This document shows, piece after piece, positions 15,923 to 26,673 of a DNA stretch of 59,055 nucleotides (positions are counted from its first letter, which is position 1; the number at the start of each line of letters is the position of its first letter). The position numbers and the translations under genes are program-made. The notes below the pieces were generated by a model. It was not told where the DNA came from. It saw only the letters and a list, made by a program, of their open reading frames with translations, and did no database searches. The stretch is from a virus. Where the stretch lies: positions 1 to 59,055 of the IMG/VR virus record IMGVR_UViG_3300037961_006162. The stretch is one strand, 5' to 3'.

Positions 15923-17896
15923 TTATAAAGCCGAGTTTTGAACACTAGCATAGATTTGCCAACCAGTATTGGAAACACTAGTACGTAGAATAGTAAATGT
16001 ATATACATCAAATCCACTACTTGAACCTGATGTTGGAGCAACTCCATTTGTCCAATATACACTGCTCTGGGAATATCCATCAATGTAGATCCCATTGCTA
16101 GCATCGGAAATATATGGTGATTGGGTGGCTGAACAAGTAAGGATTAAAATAACAGTACACGACTCACCTACGGCCATATGATCAGCAAGATCAGTACCGT
16201 CACTATACGTAATTTTAGTTAATGCTTTGATAGTCCCATTTAAGGAAGTACATCGATGAATCATCCCATGTTGAAGTTCAATACGTTGACTTAAGTTAGT
16301 AGTACTAAAAAGTCCATTAGTTGCTGTATTTGTAACAAATTTTTCTTTTACTAATCCAGTAGCATGAATCTCGGACTTGATAGCATCTACAGTCAACTCA
16401 TTATCTGTAGCATTATACAATAGATTTGCATTGGTCTTCAGATCTCTACCGACAGTACTGGAAGTGGTACTATAGTCATTAAAAATTAAATATCCTGTGC
16501 CAGAAGTATCATTTGTCACCTTAACTTTTGTTGATACATCAGCAGTTCCTGTTAGATCACCATAAAAATTTGGAGAAGTAACAGAACCAATACCCGAGGG
16601 AGTAAAGAAACTTGATGCAGTAGTAACACCTGAGGAAGCAAATATGTGCCTATCAATAAACAAATCTCCAAAAGTATTCCACTCTGGACGACCCGTACTG
16701 AGTTTTGAATATGTAACTTGAAGATCATTAAGTGTTACATTACCATCAAATGATGTTCCAGTAACAATACCAGTAACATCAATACCAGAAGAATTAATTG
16801 TTACTGCAGTTCCTACCTTAAATTCTGTTGCTGTTGCAACTCCAGAAACATATAAGTCGCCTCCATCATTCCATACTGGACCTCCAGTACTGAGCATTGA
16901 TGTTGTAATGAAGTTATCAGGAATACTAAGTTCTCCTGGACCTAGAATAAAGACAGTTGCAACACCAGCACTTGAATCATATTGTGATGTGGAGATACCA
17001 GGGCCTTTTAGATGTAAAAACGTTATTCCATAACCAACGGTATTGTTATCATTTGTTTGAATTCCAACACCCGAAATAGTATTGTCAAGATTTGCACCAT
17101 CACCATAAAATGCTGTTGCACTAATGATTCCACTGGAACCATACATTGTAATTGCAGATCCAACAGAAGAAATGCCAGAAACATCTAAGTTTCCTGTTAT
17201 ATCAAGATCCCCAGCAGACATTGTAACATTTCCAGATGTTACAGTAAAATCTCCAGAGGATATGGTAGTAGCACCAGATACATTTAATCCACCGTTTGCA
17301 TCAATAGCACCAGTAAATGTAGAAGCACCAGAAACATTTACATCATCAAGTTCAGTGTGTCCATCAATATCAACATTGTTATTAAAGTCTGCAGCACCAG
17401 TGAACGTAGAAAGACCAGAAACAGTCAACGATTCGTCTATGGTCGTTGATCCGCCGATTGATAGATTTCCACCACCAGTTATACTTCCACCACCAGTTAT
17501 ATTTCCAGTAGCTTCAAAATCACCATAGGAATAAATTGCAGTTTGTCCTGTACTTACTGATGAATTGACATCCAACGAGTATCTAGGAACGTTTGATCCA
17601 ATACCAACAGAACCACTTGCAACTAATGCTGTTAATACAGTTCCTCCTGTACCAACCTTAAGATCTTCTGCAATATTCGCATCAGTCAGACTTGCAGATG
17701 CGAATGTACCGATACCAGTAGAATATATGTGCCTATTATAAACATCCCTACTACGAACATCACCATCATAAAGATCGAGATCGTACTCTGGAACTGTTGA
17801 TCCAATACCAACTTTTTGTGTGTCAATATCTGCAAAAATGAGGCCTTGATTAACCTCTAGTCCATTCTTTACTACAAAACTCTTGCTTACTCCCAT
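15923..17896 (-). CDS. Long tail-fibre-like virion protein with repeated beta modules
   Basis: 657 residues. The N-terminus GVSKSFVVKNGLEVNQGLIF is a fibre-attachment-type motif, followed by VGIGSTVPEYDLDLYDGD. Residues ~110-260 are short imperfect repeats (DISG/NVSGASTFTGAIDANG type), as in trimeric beta-stalks. Residues ~240-270 contain the module VGSAITMYGSSGIISATAFY that recurs, almost identical in DNA, in 2393-3544. The C-terminus holds a distinct globular region (MIHRCTSLNGTIKALTKITY onward). Two late-type promoter elements overlap at 17931-17945. Confidence 0.75.
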   Translation of the reverse strand: MGVSKSFVVKNGLEVNQGLIFADIDTQKVGIGSTVPEYDLDLYDGDVRSRDVYNRHIYSTGIGTFASASLTDANIAEDLKVGTGGTVLTALVASGSVGIGSNVPRYSLDVNSSVSTGQTAIYSYGDFEATGNITGGGSITGGGNLSIGGSTTIDESLTVSGLSTFTGAADFNNNVDIDGHTELDDVNVSGASTFTGAIDANGGLNVSGATTISSGDFTVTSGNVTMSAGDLDITGNLDVSGISSVGSAITMYGSSGIISATAFYGDGANLDNTISGVGIQTNDNNTVGYGITFLHLKGPGISTSQYDSSAGVATVFILGPGELSIPDNFITTSMLSTGGPVWNDGGDLYVSGVATATEFKVGTAVTINSSGIDVTGIVTGTSFDGNVTLNDLQVTYSKLSTGRPEWNTFGDLFIDRHIFASSGVTTASSFFTPSGIGSVTSPNFYGDLTGTADVSTKVKVTNDTSGTGYLIFNDYSTTSSTVGRDLKTNANLLYNATDNELTVDAIKSEIHATGLVKEKFVTNTATNGLFSTTNLSQRIELQHGMIHRCTSLNGTIKALTKITYSDGTDLADHMAVGESCTVILILTCSATQSPYISDASNGIYIDGYSQSSVYWTNGVAPTSGSSSGFDVYTFTILRTSVSNTGWQIYASVQNSAL

Positions 17897-17930
17897 GGGT
17901 TCACTATCCCCCTTGCTTTTGTATTTTTTC

Positions 17931-17945
17931 TATTTATTATTTATC
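17931..17945 (-). promoter_or_regulatory. Tandem late promoter elements (GATAAATAATAAATA)
   Basis: On the minus strand GATAAATA (17938-17945) and AATAAATA (17931-17938) overlap by one base, 35-50 nt before the ATG at 17896. The upstream copy overlaps the TAA stop of the 776-residue gene. Doubling may allow alternative starts. Confidence 0.55.
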
Positions 17946-20271
17946 TAACAACATCAATTGTACAACTTCTAATAAAGGTATTATATCCACTTGATCTATT
18001 AAACCAAACTCTAAATTGGTTTGAATTTATTTTTTGAATTTGTCCAACATACATACCACGATCTCCCCAAGGCGGACCGCCACCTGCCGTAACAGTGGAA
18101 ATATCACTTATCTTAATATCAGAACATTGTTGATTCATTGTAATCAGATAGTGTTTTGCATTTAAATTTCCTTCAGCATTATACCATCTATCTCTAGCAC
18201 GTACTCCCTGTGCCTCAATATTTTTAATAGAACCACTAAAAGTGAGAGAAGTTGTTATGTTACTGCTATTAATAAATGAATGTGAAAATGTCCCAGTTGG
18301 AGGTAATGGTGGTGCAATTCTAAAAACTAGTCTACCAACATCTCTAGTGCTTCCTCCCTGTACGGAATTTACTACAACTACGTCTGAAGCATGATATCCT
18401 GATCCTCCTCCACCTCCACCACCAGCTGTTCCACCGCCACCACCAGTTGCTCCAATTCCTCCATCACCACCATCACTAATACCACCACCTCTAACGGCAC
18501 GATATGCACCAGTTCCAGGTTTCCATCCTCGCATAATGCTGGCGGTACTGTTACTAACTTCTACACCACTACCGTGTCTGTAACGTACAAGACCTACGTC
18601 TTGACATGGAGAAAATCCCTGTTGTCTCCAATAATTGCCAATTGGACACCTAACAGTTCTTCCACCGTCTGGAAAGTTTGCTCTTGGTTCAATGTCTCGT
18701 GGTTGATTGTTACTCGAACCAGATACTCCATTTTGATTTAATCCTTCAGGAGTAATGTATGCTCCCCCACGACCCATATTATGAAATCCACTGATACCGG
18801 CTGCAGGATTTGATGCTCCATTACCATCCTTGCCTGGATTGGATACTCCACCACCTTCTCCACCGTTTCCATATTTTCCAGCATCCCCACCAGATGCAGT
18901 TACAGCAATGAGTCTTGACTTTTTGAATACAAAAAATTGTGCAATAAAATGACCAGCAATTGCATATTCGGTATCTTTCTCTACAACAAATCGAACTACA
19001 GAATATCCACCACTTCCTCCCTGGAAGTCACCTCGATTCCTACCTTTTGGACCAAACATCTCAAGTTCTACTTCAACATCTCTGTCGGGAGAGTAAAATG
19101 TAATATTTTGATATTCAGTGCTTCTATCAATGATATATTCTACTCCATCTTGCAAATCAACAGACTCAAGTTTTGCTGTTGTTCCATTTCTTATCGGATG
19201 ATATTCAAAGTTAAGATTAGCTCTGTTGACAGTTGAAATAAAATCTAATTCAACAGCGTCACTAACAATTGGAGAATTGGATGCTGTTGGGTGTGTTATT
19301 ACACATTTTAGATTGTACTTACTTACATTACCAGAAAGAATAGTTAAGGTTTGAGTTTTTGCTCCAGAAACTTCTACTGCACCACCACTTGATCCAACAC
19401 TAGGATCTTGATCCAAACTCAGTGTTGGAAAATAATAATTTGAGGAATATGAAGAAGGTGTGGCAAGTGCCGTGCATTTAAGGTCAAGATTTGTAGATGG
19501 ATTTTCAGAATCGTTAACAATAGCAAAACGATTTTGAAGGAAAATATATAAAGGTCTTCCAGCTGCTTGGTAATTTCTTAAAGTACAGAAATGTCTACCA
19601 TTCTTATATAAATTTACTGCTCCTAATTCAGAATTTACAACAACTCCTATAATATCACCAGAAACAAATCTAAAATCTGTAGGAGAAAACTGAGGATTAC
19701 GTTGAAATGTAGTTCTTGTTCTTTCACCAAAAAGAAAACCTCTCGCTCCAAACCAAGGAGCCATTCTTACACCTGTAGACGAATCCCAATTAGTGCCAGT
19801 AACAATTCTTTGACTTGTTTCACCAACTGATGAGGCTACTATTTGTTTTTGTGGAAAATTTAAATGCGTAAAATCAGCAACACCAAAAAAACCACGATAA
19901 TCGAGCCAATCACCATTTACTTGAAATTCAGCAAAATATTTGTCATCCTCAAGTGGTGTATCAAATTCAACTCTATTTCCATTTCTAAATCCCTCTTGTA
20001 AAACATATGGACCAACAAAGGCCTCTTTTGAACCTATAGTGCCACAAGAAAATCCATAATCACCAGGTAAAAGAAATCTATCCGATGCATTACGAACATT
20101 GGGTGAATAGAAAAAACTACTAATTTCGGATTTTGTTGGAACAGCAGTACCATCAATTAAATCAACACCATCAATTTGCCACTGATATGTAATATCTTCA
20201 TTTGTATTATCGGAAACTTGTGCGACGGTTGTAAATACCGAAGGACTTCCTGCAGATACTTGTCTTGCCAT
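17941..20271 (-). CDS. Virion protein with SPRY-like and glycine-rich domains
   Basis: 776 residues. Residues ~85-265 resemble a SPRY/concanavalin-type domain: KYFAEFQVNGDWLDYRGFFG, then GDIIGVVVNSELGAVNLYKN and GRHFCTL are the usual strands. The middle has Ig-like segments. Residues ~430-640 are glycine-rich with cysteine-containing loops (TVRCPIGNYWRQQGFSPCQD) and an adhesin-like run near GGGGTAGGGGGGGSGY. The N-terminal ~30 residues (VTYQWQIDGVDL-type strand) echo the Ig-like neighbour. It shares a base with the upstream gene stop. Likely an adhesive appendage component. Confidence 0.65.
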   Translation of the reverse strand: MARQVSAGSPSVFTTVAQVSDNTNEDITYQWQIDGVDLIDGTAVPTKSEISSFFYSPNVRNASDRFLLPGDYGFSCGTIGSKEAFVGPYVLQEGFRNGNRVEFDTPLEDDKYFAEFQVNGDWLDYRGFFGVADFTHLNFPQKQIVASSVGETSQRIVTGTNWDSSTGVRMAPWFGARGFLFGERTRTTFQRNPQFSPTDFRFVSGDIIGVVVNSELGAVNLYKNGRHFCTLRNYQAAGRPLYIFLQNRFAIVNDSENPSTNLDLKCTALATPSSYSSNYYFPTLSLDQDPSVGSSGGAVEVSGAKTQTLTILSGNVSKYNLKCVITHPTASNSPIVSDAVELDFISTVNRANLNFEYHPIRNGTTAKLESVDLQDGVEYIIDRSTEYQNITFYSPDRDVEVELEMFGPKGRNRGDFQGGSGGYSVVRFVVEKDTEYAIAGHFIAQFFVFKKSRLIAVTASGGDAGKYGNGGEGGGVSNPGKDGNGASNPAAGISGFHNMGRGGAYITPEGLNQNGVSGSSNNQPRDIEPRANFPDGGRTVRCPIGNYWRQQGFSPCQDVGLVRYRHGSGVEVSNSTASIMRGWKPGTGAYRAVRGGGISDGGDGGIGATGGGGGTAGGGGGGGSGYHASDVVVVNSVQGGSTRDVGRLVFRIAPPLPPTGTFSHSFINSSNITTSLTFSGSIKNIEAQGVRARDRWYNAEGNLNAKHYLITMNQQCSDIKISDISTVTAGGGPPWGDRGMYVGQIQKINSNQFRVWFNRSSGYNTFIRSCTIDVVR

Positions 20272-20768
20272 TATTCTTGAGGTTGTACAGTAATTTCTAG
20301 TAGTGGTCTAACTGTTAATATTGCAGAACCTGATCTAAATGGTTCATTAACAGCATTGGCAGTTGATCTTGCTGTTCCCGCAACAACTGCAGAACCAACT
20401 GGTTGAGAATATGCACTTGGCACATAGTCTACAACCAACCAAAATTCTGTTTGATTGAGACTTTGATCAAATGCATCCTCAAGAAGTAACGTTGTTGTTC
20501 CAGTACCTATAAAGTTAACACCGACAGGAGTACCATCTTCCTTTAAAGGAGAACCATCAGTCAATGCACCAAGTACACTATTATACCATTGATAAGATAG
20601 TGTTCCATCATTTGCAGCAGGATTTGCTGGAGTTTGTTCTGGAAATGATGCTGTTGCAAAACCACTAAATTGTGCGGAGTTTGCAATACTAACAGTTGCA
20701 TCTACTGGTTCTGATATAAACGCCAGAATAGGGCCATTTATATCAAGTTGAGTTTGCTTTAAGACCAT
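20271..20768 (-). CDS. Ig-like virion protein
   Basis: 165 residues forming what looks like one Ig-like domain: PVDATVSIANSAQFSGFATA, then LSYQWYNSVLGALTDGS, with the YQWY strand typical of Ig/PKD-like folds. The C-terminal LTVRPLLEITVQPQE is a linker-type strand. Overlaps the next gene by 1 nt and follows the 1951-residue gene by about 9 nt. Ig-like domains on tailed phages commonly decorate virions and bind host polysaccharide weakly; that role is inference. Confidence 0.7.
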   Translation of the reverse strand: MVLKQTQLDINGPILAFISEPVDATVSIANSAQFSGFATASFPEQTPANPAANDGTLSYQWYNSVLGALTDGSPLKEDGTPVGVNFIGTGTTTLLLEDAFDQSLNQTEFWLVVDYVPSAYSQPVGSAVVAGTARSTANAVNEPFRSGSAILTVRPLLEITVQPQE

Positions 20769-20777
20769 TTAACTACC

Positions 20778-23700
20778 TCACACAAAATTTTGACCAACAA
20801 CGAATGCATACCAATTAGATCCACTATCAAAGGTCTTATATCCATATATATCAGACCTACTTGCAGTTGGAGTCATGATAGGCAATAAACCTCCACCAGG
20901 CCAATGTATTCCTAAAGCAGAACCATCATTGTCCCTAATATCATCAAAATCTACAGTGTAAGTTGTTGATGCATCCTGAGTGAATTTAATAGTAAATTCA
21001 CTGCAATCTGATGGTGCATTTTCTAATGTAATTTGTGTAATATTTTCGGTGAGAGTAACCTCAAAGATTTGTGATTGTGAGAGATCTAAAGTTAATACAC
21101 CCGCAACACTACTTGAACTCAGATTACTTCTAGCAATGGTCTTAAATCTTGAAAGACCCTCAACATCAAGTTTTGCTCTTGGAGTATCAGTCCCAACACC
21201 AATATTTGAATTGCTAGTCGATAAAGTTGTTCCGGAAGTTCCAACTTTAAGGTCTGTGGTTGTAACAATACCTGCAGTAATTCTTCCAGACGAACTCTGA
21301 AGATCAAATCCTGATGCTGTTGCAACACCACTTACATTTAGATCATTCGTATCAATAATTCCAACAAACTTAGCCTCACCATTTACCTCCATAGAGGTTG
21401 TACCCATTCCAACATATCCAACTTCAAGATAATGTCTAGGAACAGAAGTTCCAATTCCAACACTATCCAAATCAGTATTGTAAATGCCATTAGGAAGTTG
21501 TGTCCATCCAAATGCATTTCCATTAATATTTGTTAAACCAGAGCCATCTCCATTAATAGTTGATCCTGCTGCAACATATATTGATCCATTAAGATTAGAT
21601 TCTCCAACAACATGGAGAGCATAACCATTCGCAGTAGTTCCAATTCCAACACCATCAGCATCTACACAGAAGAGTGATGTTCCAGATCCAACTTTTAACT
21701 TACAATCTCCAGGACTTGTGGTTGCAATTCCGACTTGATCAAAAATTCCAATATCAATATCTTTAGATAGACTTACAGATCCAAATCGATACCAATCATT
21801 ATCAACGGTATAAATCCAACCAACATATCCACCTTTAGATGGGTTTGCATAATAAACAACATCTCCAGGGTTGCCTGCCGATGAAGGAGTAGAAATACCA
21901 ACAGTATACTTTCTTGATATTGTCGTATCACCTTGAATGAATAATGAATTGGATTCAATTCCTTTATCTGAGGTAGATGTAATTTTGTTATTAAAAATAA
22001 CAGGTCCGTTGAATTCTGATGTTGCAGTTCCATCATCACCACCCTCAACCTTAATTGAGCGAGTGAATAATCCTTCAATTGGGGTAATAACATTAATACC
22101 CTTCAGAATGCTAATATCTTCACCTGTTATAGTTTGAACTGGAGTATCAAAGATTTCTTCTTTACCAGTAATCGTACTTAACTTCTTGTTTCCTGCATAA
22201 GAGATACCTCTATCATTCATTCCGGTGTAGAAATTAATTCCACCCTCTCTCTTAGTCGATTGTGCTAATAACTCTTCTTGGGGCGAAATTTGACGATCTT
22301 GCTTGTCTGGGAATGCTGTTGAGTAGTTACCAGGACCGAAACCAACATATTCAAAAGTATGGCCAGAAGCACGAGAAATAGAGTGTCTTCTTAATTCAAT
22401 TGGTTCGACTTTAATTTTTCTGACAACAGAATTAACTGAGTGGTCAGTTGCCTTAGATCCAAGAACTCCACGGAAAACTTCTATTGGGTTTGCTGGTGGA
22501 TTAGATACTGTTGTTTTGATTCTCATAACTTCAGAACCAACTTCAAGATAATCTCCAATCTTTAAATCTAAAGTTGAAATATTCAAAAGAGAGACAGAAT
22601 CTATTGTTGCACTGGAAATAGATGTAATCAAAGTAGTAGTAATGCCTGCATAAACTGCATTCATTCTACCATCAATATTTTCCTTATTTTCAGTTATATT
22701 TCCTTGGTTTGAAGTTATACCTCTTCTATATCCATATAAAGTTCCTGTAGCTGTTGGAGAATAAGTTCCAATTCCAAGATTTAGTTCAAATGAGGTTCCA
22801 GCAGTACCTACAACCTCAGTAACAGGAAAATCTCCATTATAAATTGATTCGTTAGCACCAACGATACGGACAACATTATCTACTCTTAATCCGTGCTTAT
22901 TGGCAGAAAATACTGTTGCAATTCCAGTCTGATGATCATAAGTCAAAGAATTGATTCTGACAGATTCGCCAGTCAAATATGCAAAAGCATCTGTTACAAA
23001 TGCTGCACCAATTCCTGCTGCTGATCCAGATCCAACAGGATATGCAGATTCAACACTAAATGATTTTGCTGCACCAATATTAACACCTGTAATTCTATAG
23101 AGATCATTAAATGGAGAATATGCTTCAGATGTTACTCCAATAACTTTAACAGTATCTCCAATATTATCATAAATTTGAGTAACTTCTACAATGGCATCAC
23201 TATAAGTTCCACCACCATAAGTTCCAAATGTGGTAACTCCAGTGATTTTCATTGTATTACCAATACCATATGCACTACCACCATCCATGATAACAATATT
23301 GGTTATAGTACCAGCTGCATCAACAGATACTTTTGCTGTGGCATGTGAACCAGTGGTTGATCCTGCAAGTCCTACAAGTGTTGCATTATAAAGTTCTTCA
23401 GCAGAACCACCACCAGAACCATATCCACTACCAGCAGAAACAATGTTGACTTGAGTTATTCTATTAAGTCCATGATCAATAGATGTACTTACAACATGAT
23501 TAGAAGATGATTCTGATTGGATGTCTGTAATACCAACGCCAACAAAACCTTCAGAAATCTTTTTATTAATTGTTTCCCTAGTAATACTATTTTTATTATC
23601 GTCAACGACAACTTCACCAACAAGGGAATTTGATGCAAACGATACCGTTGCCTCAGGATCAGATTTTGGATCATCTCTATTTGTTTGTGGATAGAATTCT

Positions 23701-26633
23701 CTTACAGGTTGTGAGAATTTTTCTTCAGTAAATGGAGTAGCTGTTGGTGCGTTTGATGCATTGACGACGGACATATAGTAAACGCCATCTTGCTCACCTG
23801 GAACATATGGTCTAACTTCTTGATCCCTATAAACGTAGTAAACGTTTTTATATTTTTTTCTCTTGAAATATGGGAGAGAAGTATTTCTTTGTGAAGTATT
23901 ATTTGTAAAAGATCCAGGATCAGTAGTTAAAGTAAAAGTAAACTCTTTAGCATTATTAATTTCAGTTACAGTAAATGTTCCATTGAATCCAGAATTAGGA
24001 TCACCAGATGTGTTATTTGCACTTGTAATGTTTAAAATTTCTACTTGAGATCCAACAGACAAATCATGAGGAAGTTCTGTAGTGATAGTTGAAGTATCTG
24101 ATAACCAACTTGCATTAGCAATTATTTTGAAATTTCTCTGTTGGTTTTCATTTGTGATAGATCCAGTGCCAAAATAAGTTTGAATTTCTGTGTTACTAGA
24201 TCCAATAGAAGAACCAGACTCTTGAACAATGAATCCCTCGACTGGTGGTCTTCCTACTACTCCACCAGTATCTTTAGGAATAACATATCTTAAGCGATAT
24301 ACTGTATCAACCGCATTTCTAGAGTCAGATTTACGGTTGATAAATGTTCTTGGAGTTGAAGGACCAAGATCAGTAAATCCAATTCCAATAATATTTGGAT
24401 AAATCGTATTCTCCGTTGCTGCTGTTGCAACCTTAACATACCACTGAGAGTTTGTAGTATCAAATTGAATCGGGTGTCCGATATCACCAGAGTTCTTATC
24501 AGATACTCTACTAATAACTTTTAATTCTGCGCCAAGAGTATTGAATGTTAAATTATTTGGGCTTGCTACTTGATGTGATAGTGCATCATTTTGGGTTTTT
24601 GCAACTTTAATCTGACTGCTAGAAAGTCCTGAGTCAGTATCGTCAGTAATTGCAAAATATACTCTATTATTTTCTAATCCATCTGGAATTTGTCCTGTGG
24701 ATCCTTGTATACGAATAGATTCGCCTGATAAAAAGGTATGTGGACTATCAAAAGTTAAAATATTTGATGCATTTGTAGTAACTGCAAAACTCTTTTCAGA
24801 ACTTGATTCTGATCCAGGCATTACAATTCTAGAACTGTGTTGAGTTACAGTTCCAGCAGAAGATAAAAGAACATTTAATTGATCATTTTCTCTTGCACCG
24901 ATCCTATATCCATCAACAACGTTTTGTGGAGGAACATCTGGATTTGTTTGATTATAAAGATAAAGATTAGATACCGATGCTACACCAACAGTTTTTTCTG
25001 TATCAATAGAGTTAAATTCAATTGCAGTTTCTACAGTTGAAATTTCTTTTGGTGGAATAATGTGAGTGATGTAACCTAGATCATCCTGAGTGAAAGAATT
25101 TGTTCTAAATCCTGATGCAACAAGAGCTTTTGCTCCGAAGTTAGAGTTAGAGTTGGTGATTGACATATCACCACCATTTTCAACCACAAAATGTTCAGCA
25201 AATCCAATAGCAAAGATAGATACGCTTTGAATAAACGCACTATTTGTTACTTTGATATGGAAGTTTTTATATGATGGTTTAAAAACTGCTCTAGAATTAT
25301 TGCTAAGAGTTTCATTTCCAGGAGTTGAAGCATCCTCATATGTTCCACTATTTGAATTAAAGAGAACGAATGCGTTATCATCCTTTTGAAGACCAATACC
25401 AGTAAACTGGGCAACAACCATAGACTTAAATCCAGTGGATTTGTTTCCATCGGCTATAAGTCCACACATACCAAAAACAGATCTCAGAGAAACGTTGAAG
25501 ATATATGGCGATGCTCCGGTTACAGTATCAGATGAAAGTGAAAGTGTAGATCCTGCTACTGTTGGAAGTGCATCCACAGGAGGATTTTGTACAGTATACG
25601 TAATTTGAGTATCATTTAATCTTTCACTAACCACAAACTGACCATTATAACCAGGTGAAGAAATTCCTTGTACTCTAAATGGAGTGTCTACATCAAGACC
25701 CTCAACAGATTCATCTGTAGTTACAGTGATAATCGTTGATGACTCAATACCAGTACCTGCTTTAATACTAGAAATTCCAACTGAACGTCCGGTAGATCCT
25801 ACAATACGATATTCATCAATTTTTGGTTGAATGTCAAGAGCTGCTGATGGATAATCTGGTTCAATTGAACGTCCAGAAGCGGGACCATAAGCAATACCAA
25901 CCTTCTCATAATACATATCCAAATCAGTGCGAGTAGTACTATAAATCTGGAACTCGTCACTAATACTTACACCATTAACTCCATCAGCATACTCAAAACA
26001 AGACAGTTTGTGGTGAGAGAAGTTAGGGACGAAAGTATTGATAGTATAATCTTTGAATGCTACGCCATTTGGATCAGCATCAAATATTGAAAACTGCCAG
26101 AAATAGCAACCACCAGTTACTCTAAAAATGGAAGCTCTTTCAATATTGTCATTGGTTGGATTTGGAACATACTTTGGTCTAATCTTAGTTTTACGAAGAT
26201 CTAAACCAACAATAGAGGTGCCTCTCGGAACAATTACACCACCATGAATACTATTAAGCTTATAAAGGTCATTATTTGGACTTTCCAAATCAAAATTTGA
26301 CGTTGAGTCAAATGGAGACAAAGAACTTGATGTTGTTCCATTTCTCAATCTAAAGTTTCCCAAACCATCAGGAATCCATCCTGGACGGTTATCAATAGTA
26401 TGTTCTCCCGGATAAACTAGAATTGTTGTTTTTCCAAATCTATCATTATTGAGACCTCTCTGATAAGAAAATCTTGCCGATTCTATCAGTGCTCTCTGAA
26501 TGGTTTTGAATGGTCTAGCAAGAGAATTTCCTTGATTTTCAATACTATCTGTTGCATCCAAATCATTTGGATTAACATACAGAATTGTTCCTCTAGCTGA
26601 CTTTAAAAAATTATCTAATCTGGAGAGACCCAT
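20778..26633 (-). CDS. Giant virion protein with parallel beta-helix-like N-terminus
   Basis: 1951 residues, the largest product here. It opens GLSRLDNFLKSARGTILYVN and then has LARPFKTIQRALIESARFSY, the first turn typical of right-handed parallel beta-helix (pectate-lyase-like) proteins; YPGEHTID and VVENGGDMSITNSNSNFG fit further rungs. The middle has many repeated beta segments (HGL-V-V-V-G type near VFSANKHGLRVDNVVRIVG and ITTELPHDLSVGSQVEILN). Residues ~1600-1850 turn into fibre-like modules (VGIGTTANGYALHVVGESNL, GDGSGLTNINGNAF). The last ~90 residues form a compact end domain. Conserved in cyanomyoviruses as a structural protein; exact location in the virion not known to me. Confidence 0.75.
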   Translation of the reverse strand: MGLSRLDNFLKSARGTILYVNPNDLDATDSIENQGNSLARPFKTIQRALIESARFSYQRGLNNDRFGKTTILVYPGEHTIDNRPGWIPDGLGNFRLRNGTTSSSLSPFDSTSNFDLESPNNDLYKLNSIHGGVIVPRGTSIVGLDLRKTKIRPKYVPNPTNDNIERASIFRVTGGCYFWQFSIFDADPNGVAFKDYTINTFVPNFSHHKLSCFEYADGVNGVSISDEFQIYSTTRTDLDMYYEKVGIAYGPASGRSIEPDYPSAALDIQPKIDEYRIVGSTGRSVGISSIKAGTGIESSTIITVTTDESVEGLDVDTPFRVQGISSPGYNGQFVVSERLNDTQITYTVQNPPVDALPTVAGSTLSLSSDTVTGASPYIFNVSLRSVFGMCGLIADGNKSTGFKSMVVAQFTGIGLQKDDNAFVLFNSNSGTYEDASTPGNETLSNNSRAVFKPSYKNFHIKVTNSAFIQSVSIFAIGFAEHFVVENGGDMSITNSNSNFGAKALVASGFRTNSFTQDDLGYITHIIPPKEISTVETAIEFNSIDTEKTVGVASVSNLYLYNQTNPDVPPQNVVDGYRIGARENDQLNVLLSSAGTVTQHSSRIVMPGSESSSEKSFAVTTNASNILTFDSPHTFLSGESIRIQGSTGQIPDGLENNRVYFAITDDTDSGLSSSQIKVAKTQNDALSHQVASPNNLTFNTLGAELKVISRVSDKNSGDIGHPIQFDTTNSQWYVKVATAATENTIYPNIIGIGFTDLGPSTPRTFINRKSDSRNAVDTVYRLRYVIPKDTGGVVGRPPVEGFIVQESGSSIGSSNTEIQTYFGTGSITNENQQRNFKIIANASWLSDTSTITTELPHDLSVGSQVEILNITSANNTSGDPNSGFNGTFTVTEINNAKEFTFTLTTDPGSFTNNTSQRNTSLPYFKRKKYKNVYYVYRDQEVRPYVPGEQDGVYYMSVVNASNAPTATPFTEEKFSQPVREFYPQTNRDDPKSDPEATVSFASNSLVGEVVVDDNKNSITRETINKKISEGFVGVGITDIQSESSSNHVVSTSIDHGLNRITQVNIVSAGSGYGSGGGSAEELYNATLVGLAGSTTGSHATAKVSVDAAGTITNIVIMDGGSAYGIGNTMKITGVTTFGTYGGGTYSDAIVEVTQIYDNIGDTVKVIGVTSEAYSPFNDLYRITGVNIGAAKSFSVESAYPVGSGSAAGIGAAFVTDAFAYLTGESVRINSLTYDHQTGIATVFSANKHGLRVDNVVRIVGANESIYNGDFPVTEVVGTAGTSFELNLGIGTYSPTATGTLYGYRRGITSNQGNITENKENIDGRMNAVYAGITTTLITSISSATIDSVSLLNISTLDLKIGDYLEVGSEVMRIKTTVSNPPANPIEVFRGVLGSKATDHSVNSVVRKIKVEPIELRRHSISRASGHTFEYVGFGPGNYSTAFPDKQDRQISPQEELLAQSTKREGGINFYTGMNDRGISYAGNKKLSTITGKEEIFDTPVQTITGEDISILKGINVITPIEGLFTRSIKVEGGDDGTATSEFNGPVIFNNKITSTSDKGIESNSLFIQGDTTISRKYTVGISTPSSAGNPGDVVYYANPSKGGYVGWIYTVDNDWYRFGSVSLSKDIDIGIFDQVGIATTSPGDCKLKVGSGTSLFCVDADGVGIGTTANGYALHVVGESNLNGSIYVAAGSTINGDGSGLTNINGNAFGWTQLPNGIYNTDLDSVGIGTSVPRHYLEVGYVGMGTTSMEVNGEAKFVGIIDTNDLNVSGVATASGFDLQSSSGRITAGIVTTTDLKVGTSGTTLSTSNSNIGVGTDTPRAKLDVEGLSRFKTIARSNLSSSSVAGVLTLDLSQSQIFEVTLTENITQITLENAPSDCSEFTIKFTQDASTTYTVDFDDIRDNDGSALGIHWPGGGLLPIMTPTASRSDIYGYKTFDSGSNWYAFVVGQNFV

Positions 26634-26663
26634 CTTATTCGTACTATAGTTCCTGTTATGGAT

Positions 26664-26671
26664 TATTTATC
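26664..26671 (-). promoter_or_regulatory. Candidate T4-type late promoter within an inverted repeat
   Basis: The minus strand reads GGATAAATAATCC. The GATAAATA element lies inside an 8-bp inverted repeat (TTATGGAT at 26656-26663, ATCCATAA at 26669-26676) and 31 nt before the ATG of the 1951-residue gene. It directly follows the terminator at 26674-26697, so the late unit starts where the early island ends. Confidence 0.6.
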
Positions 26672-26673
26672 CA

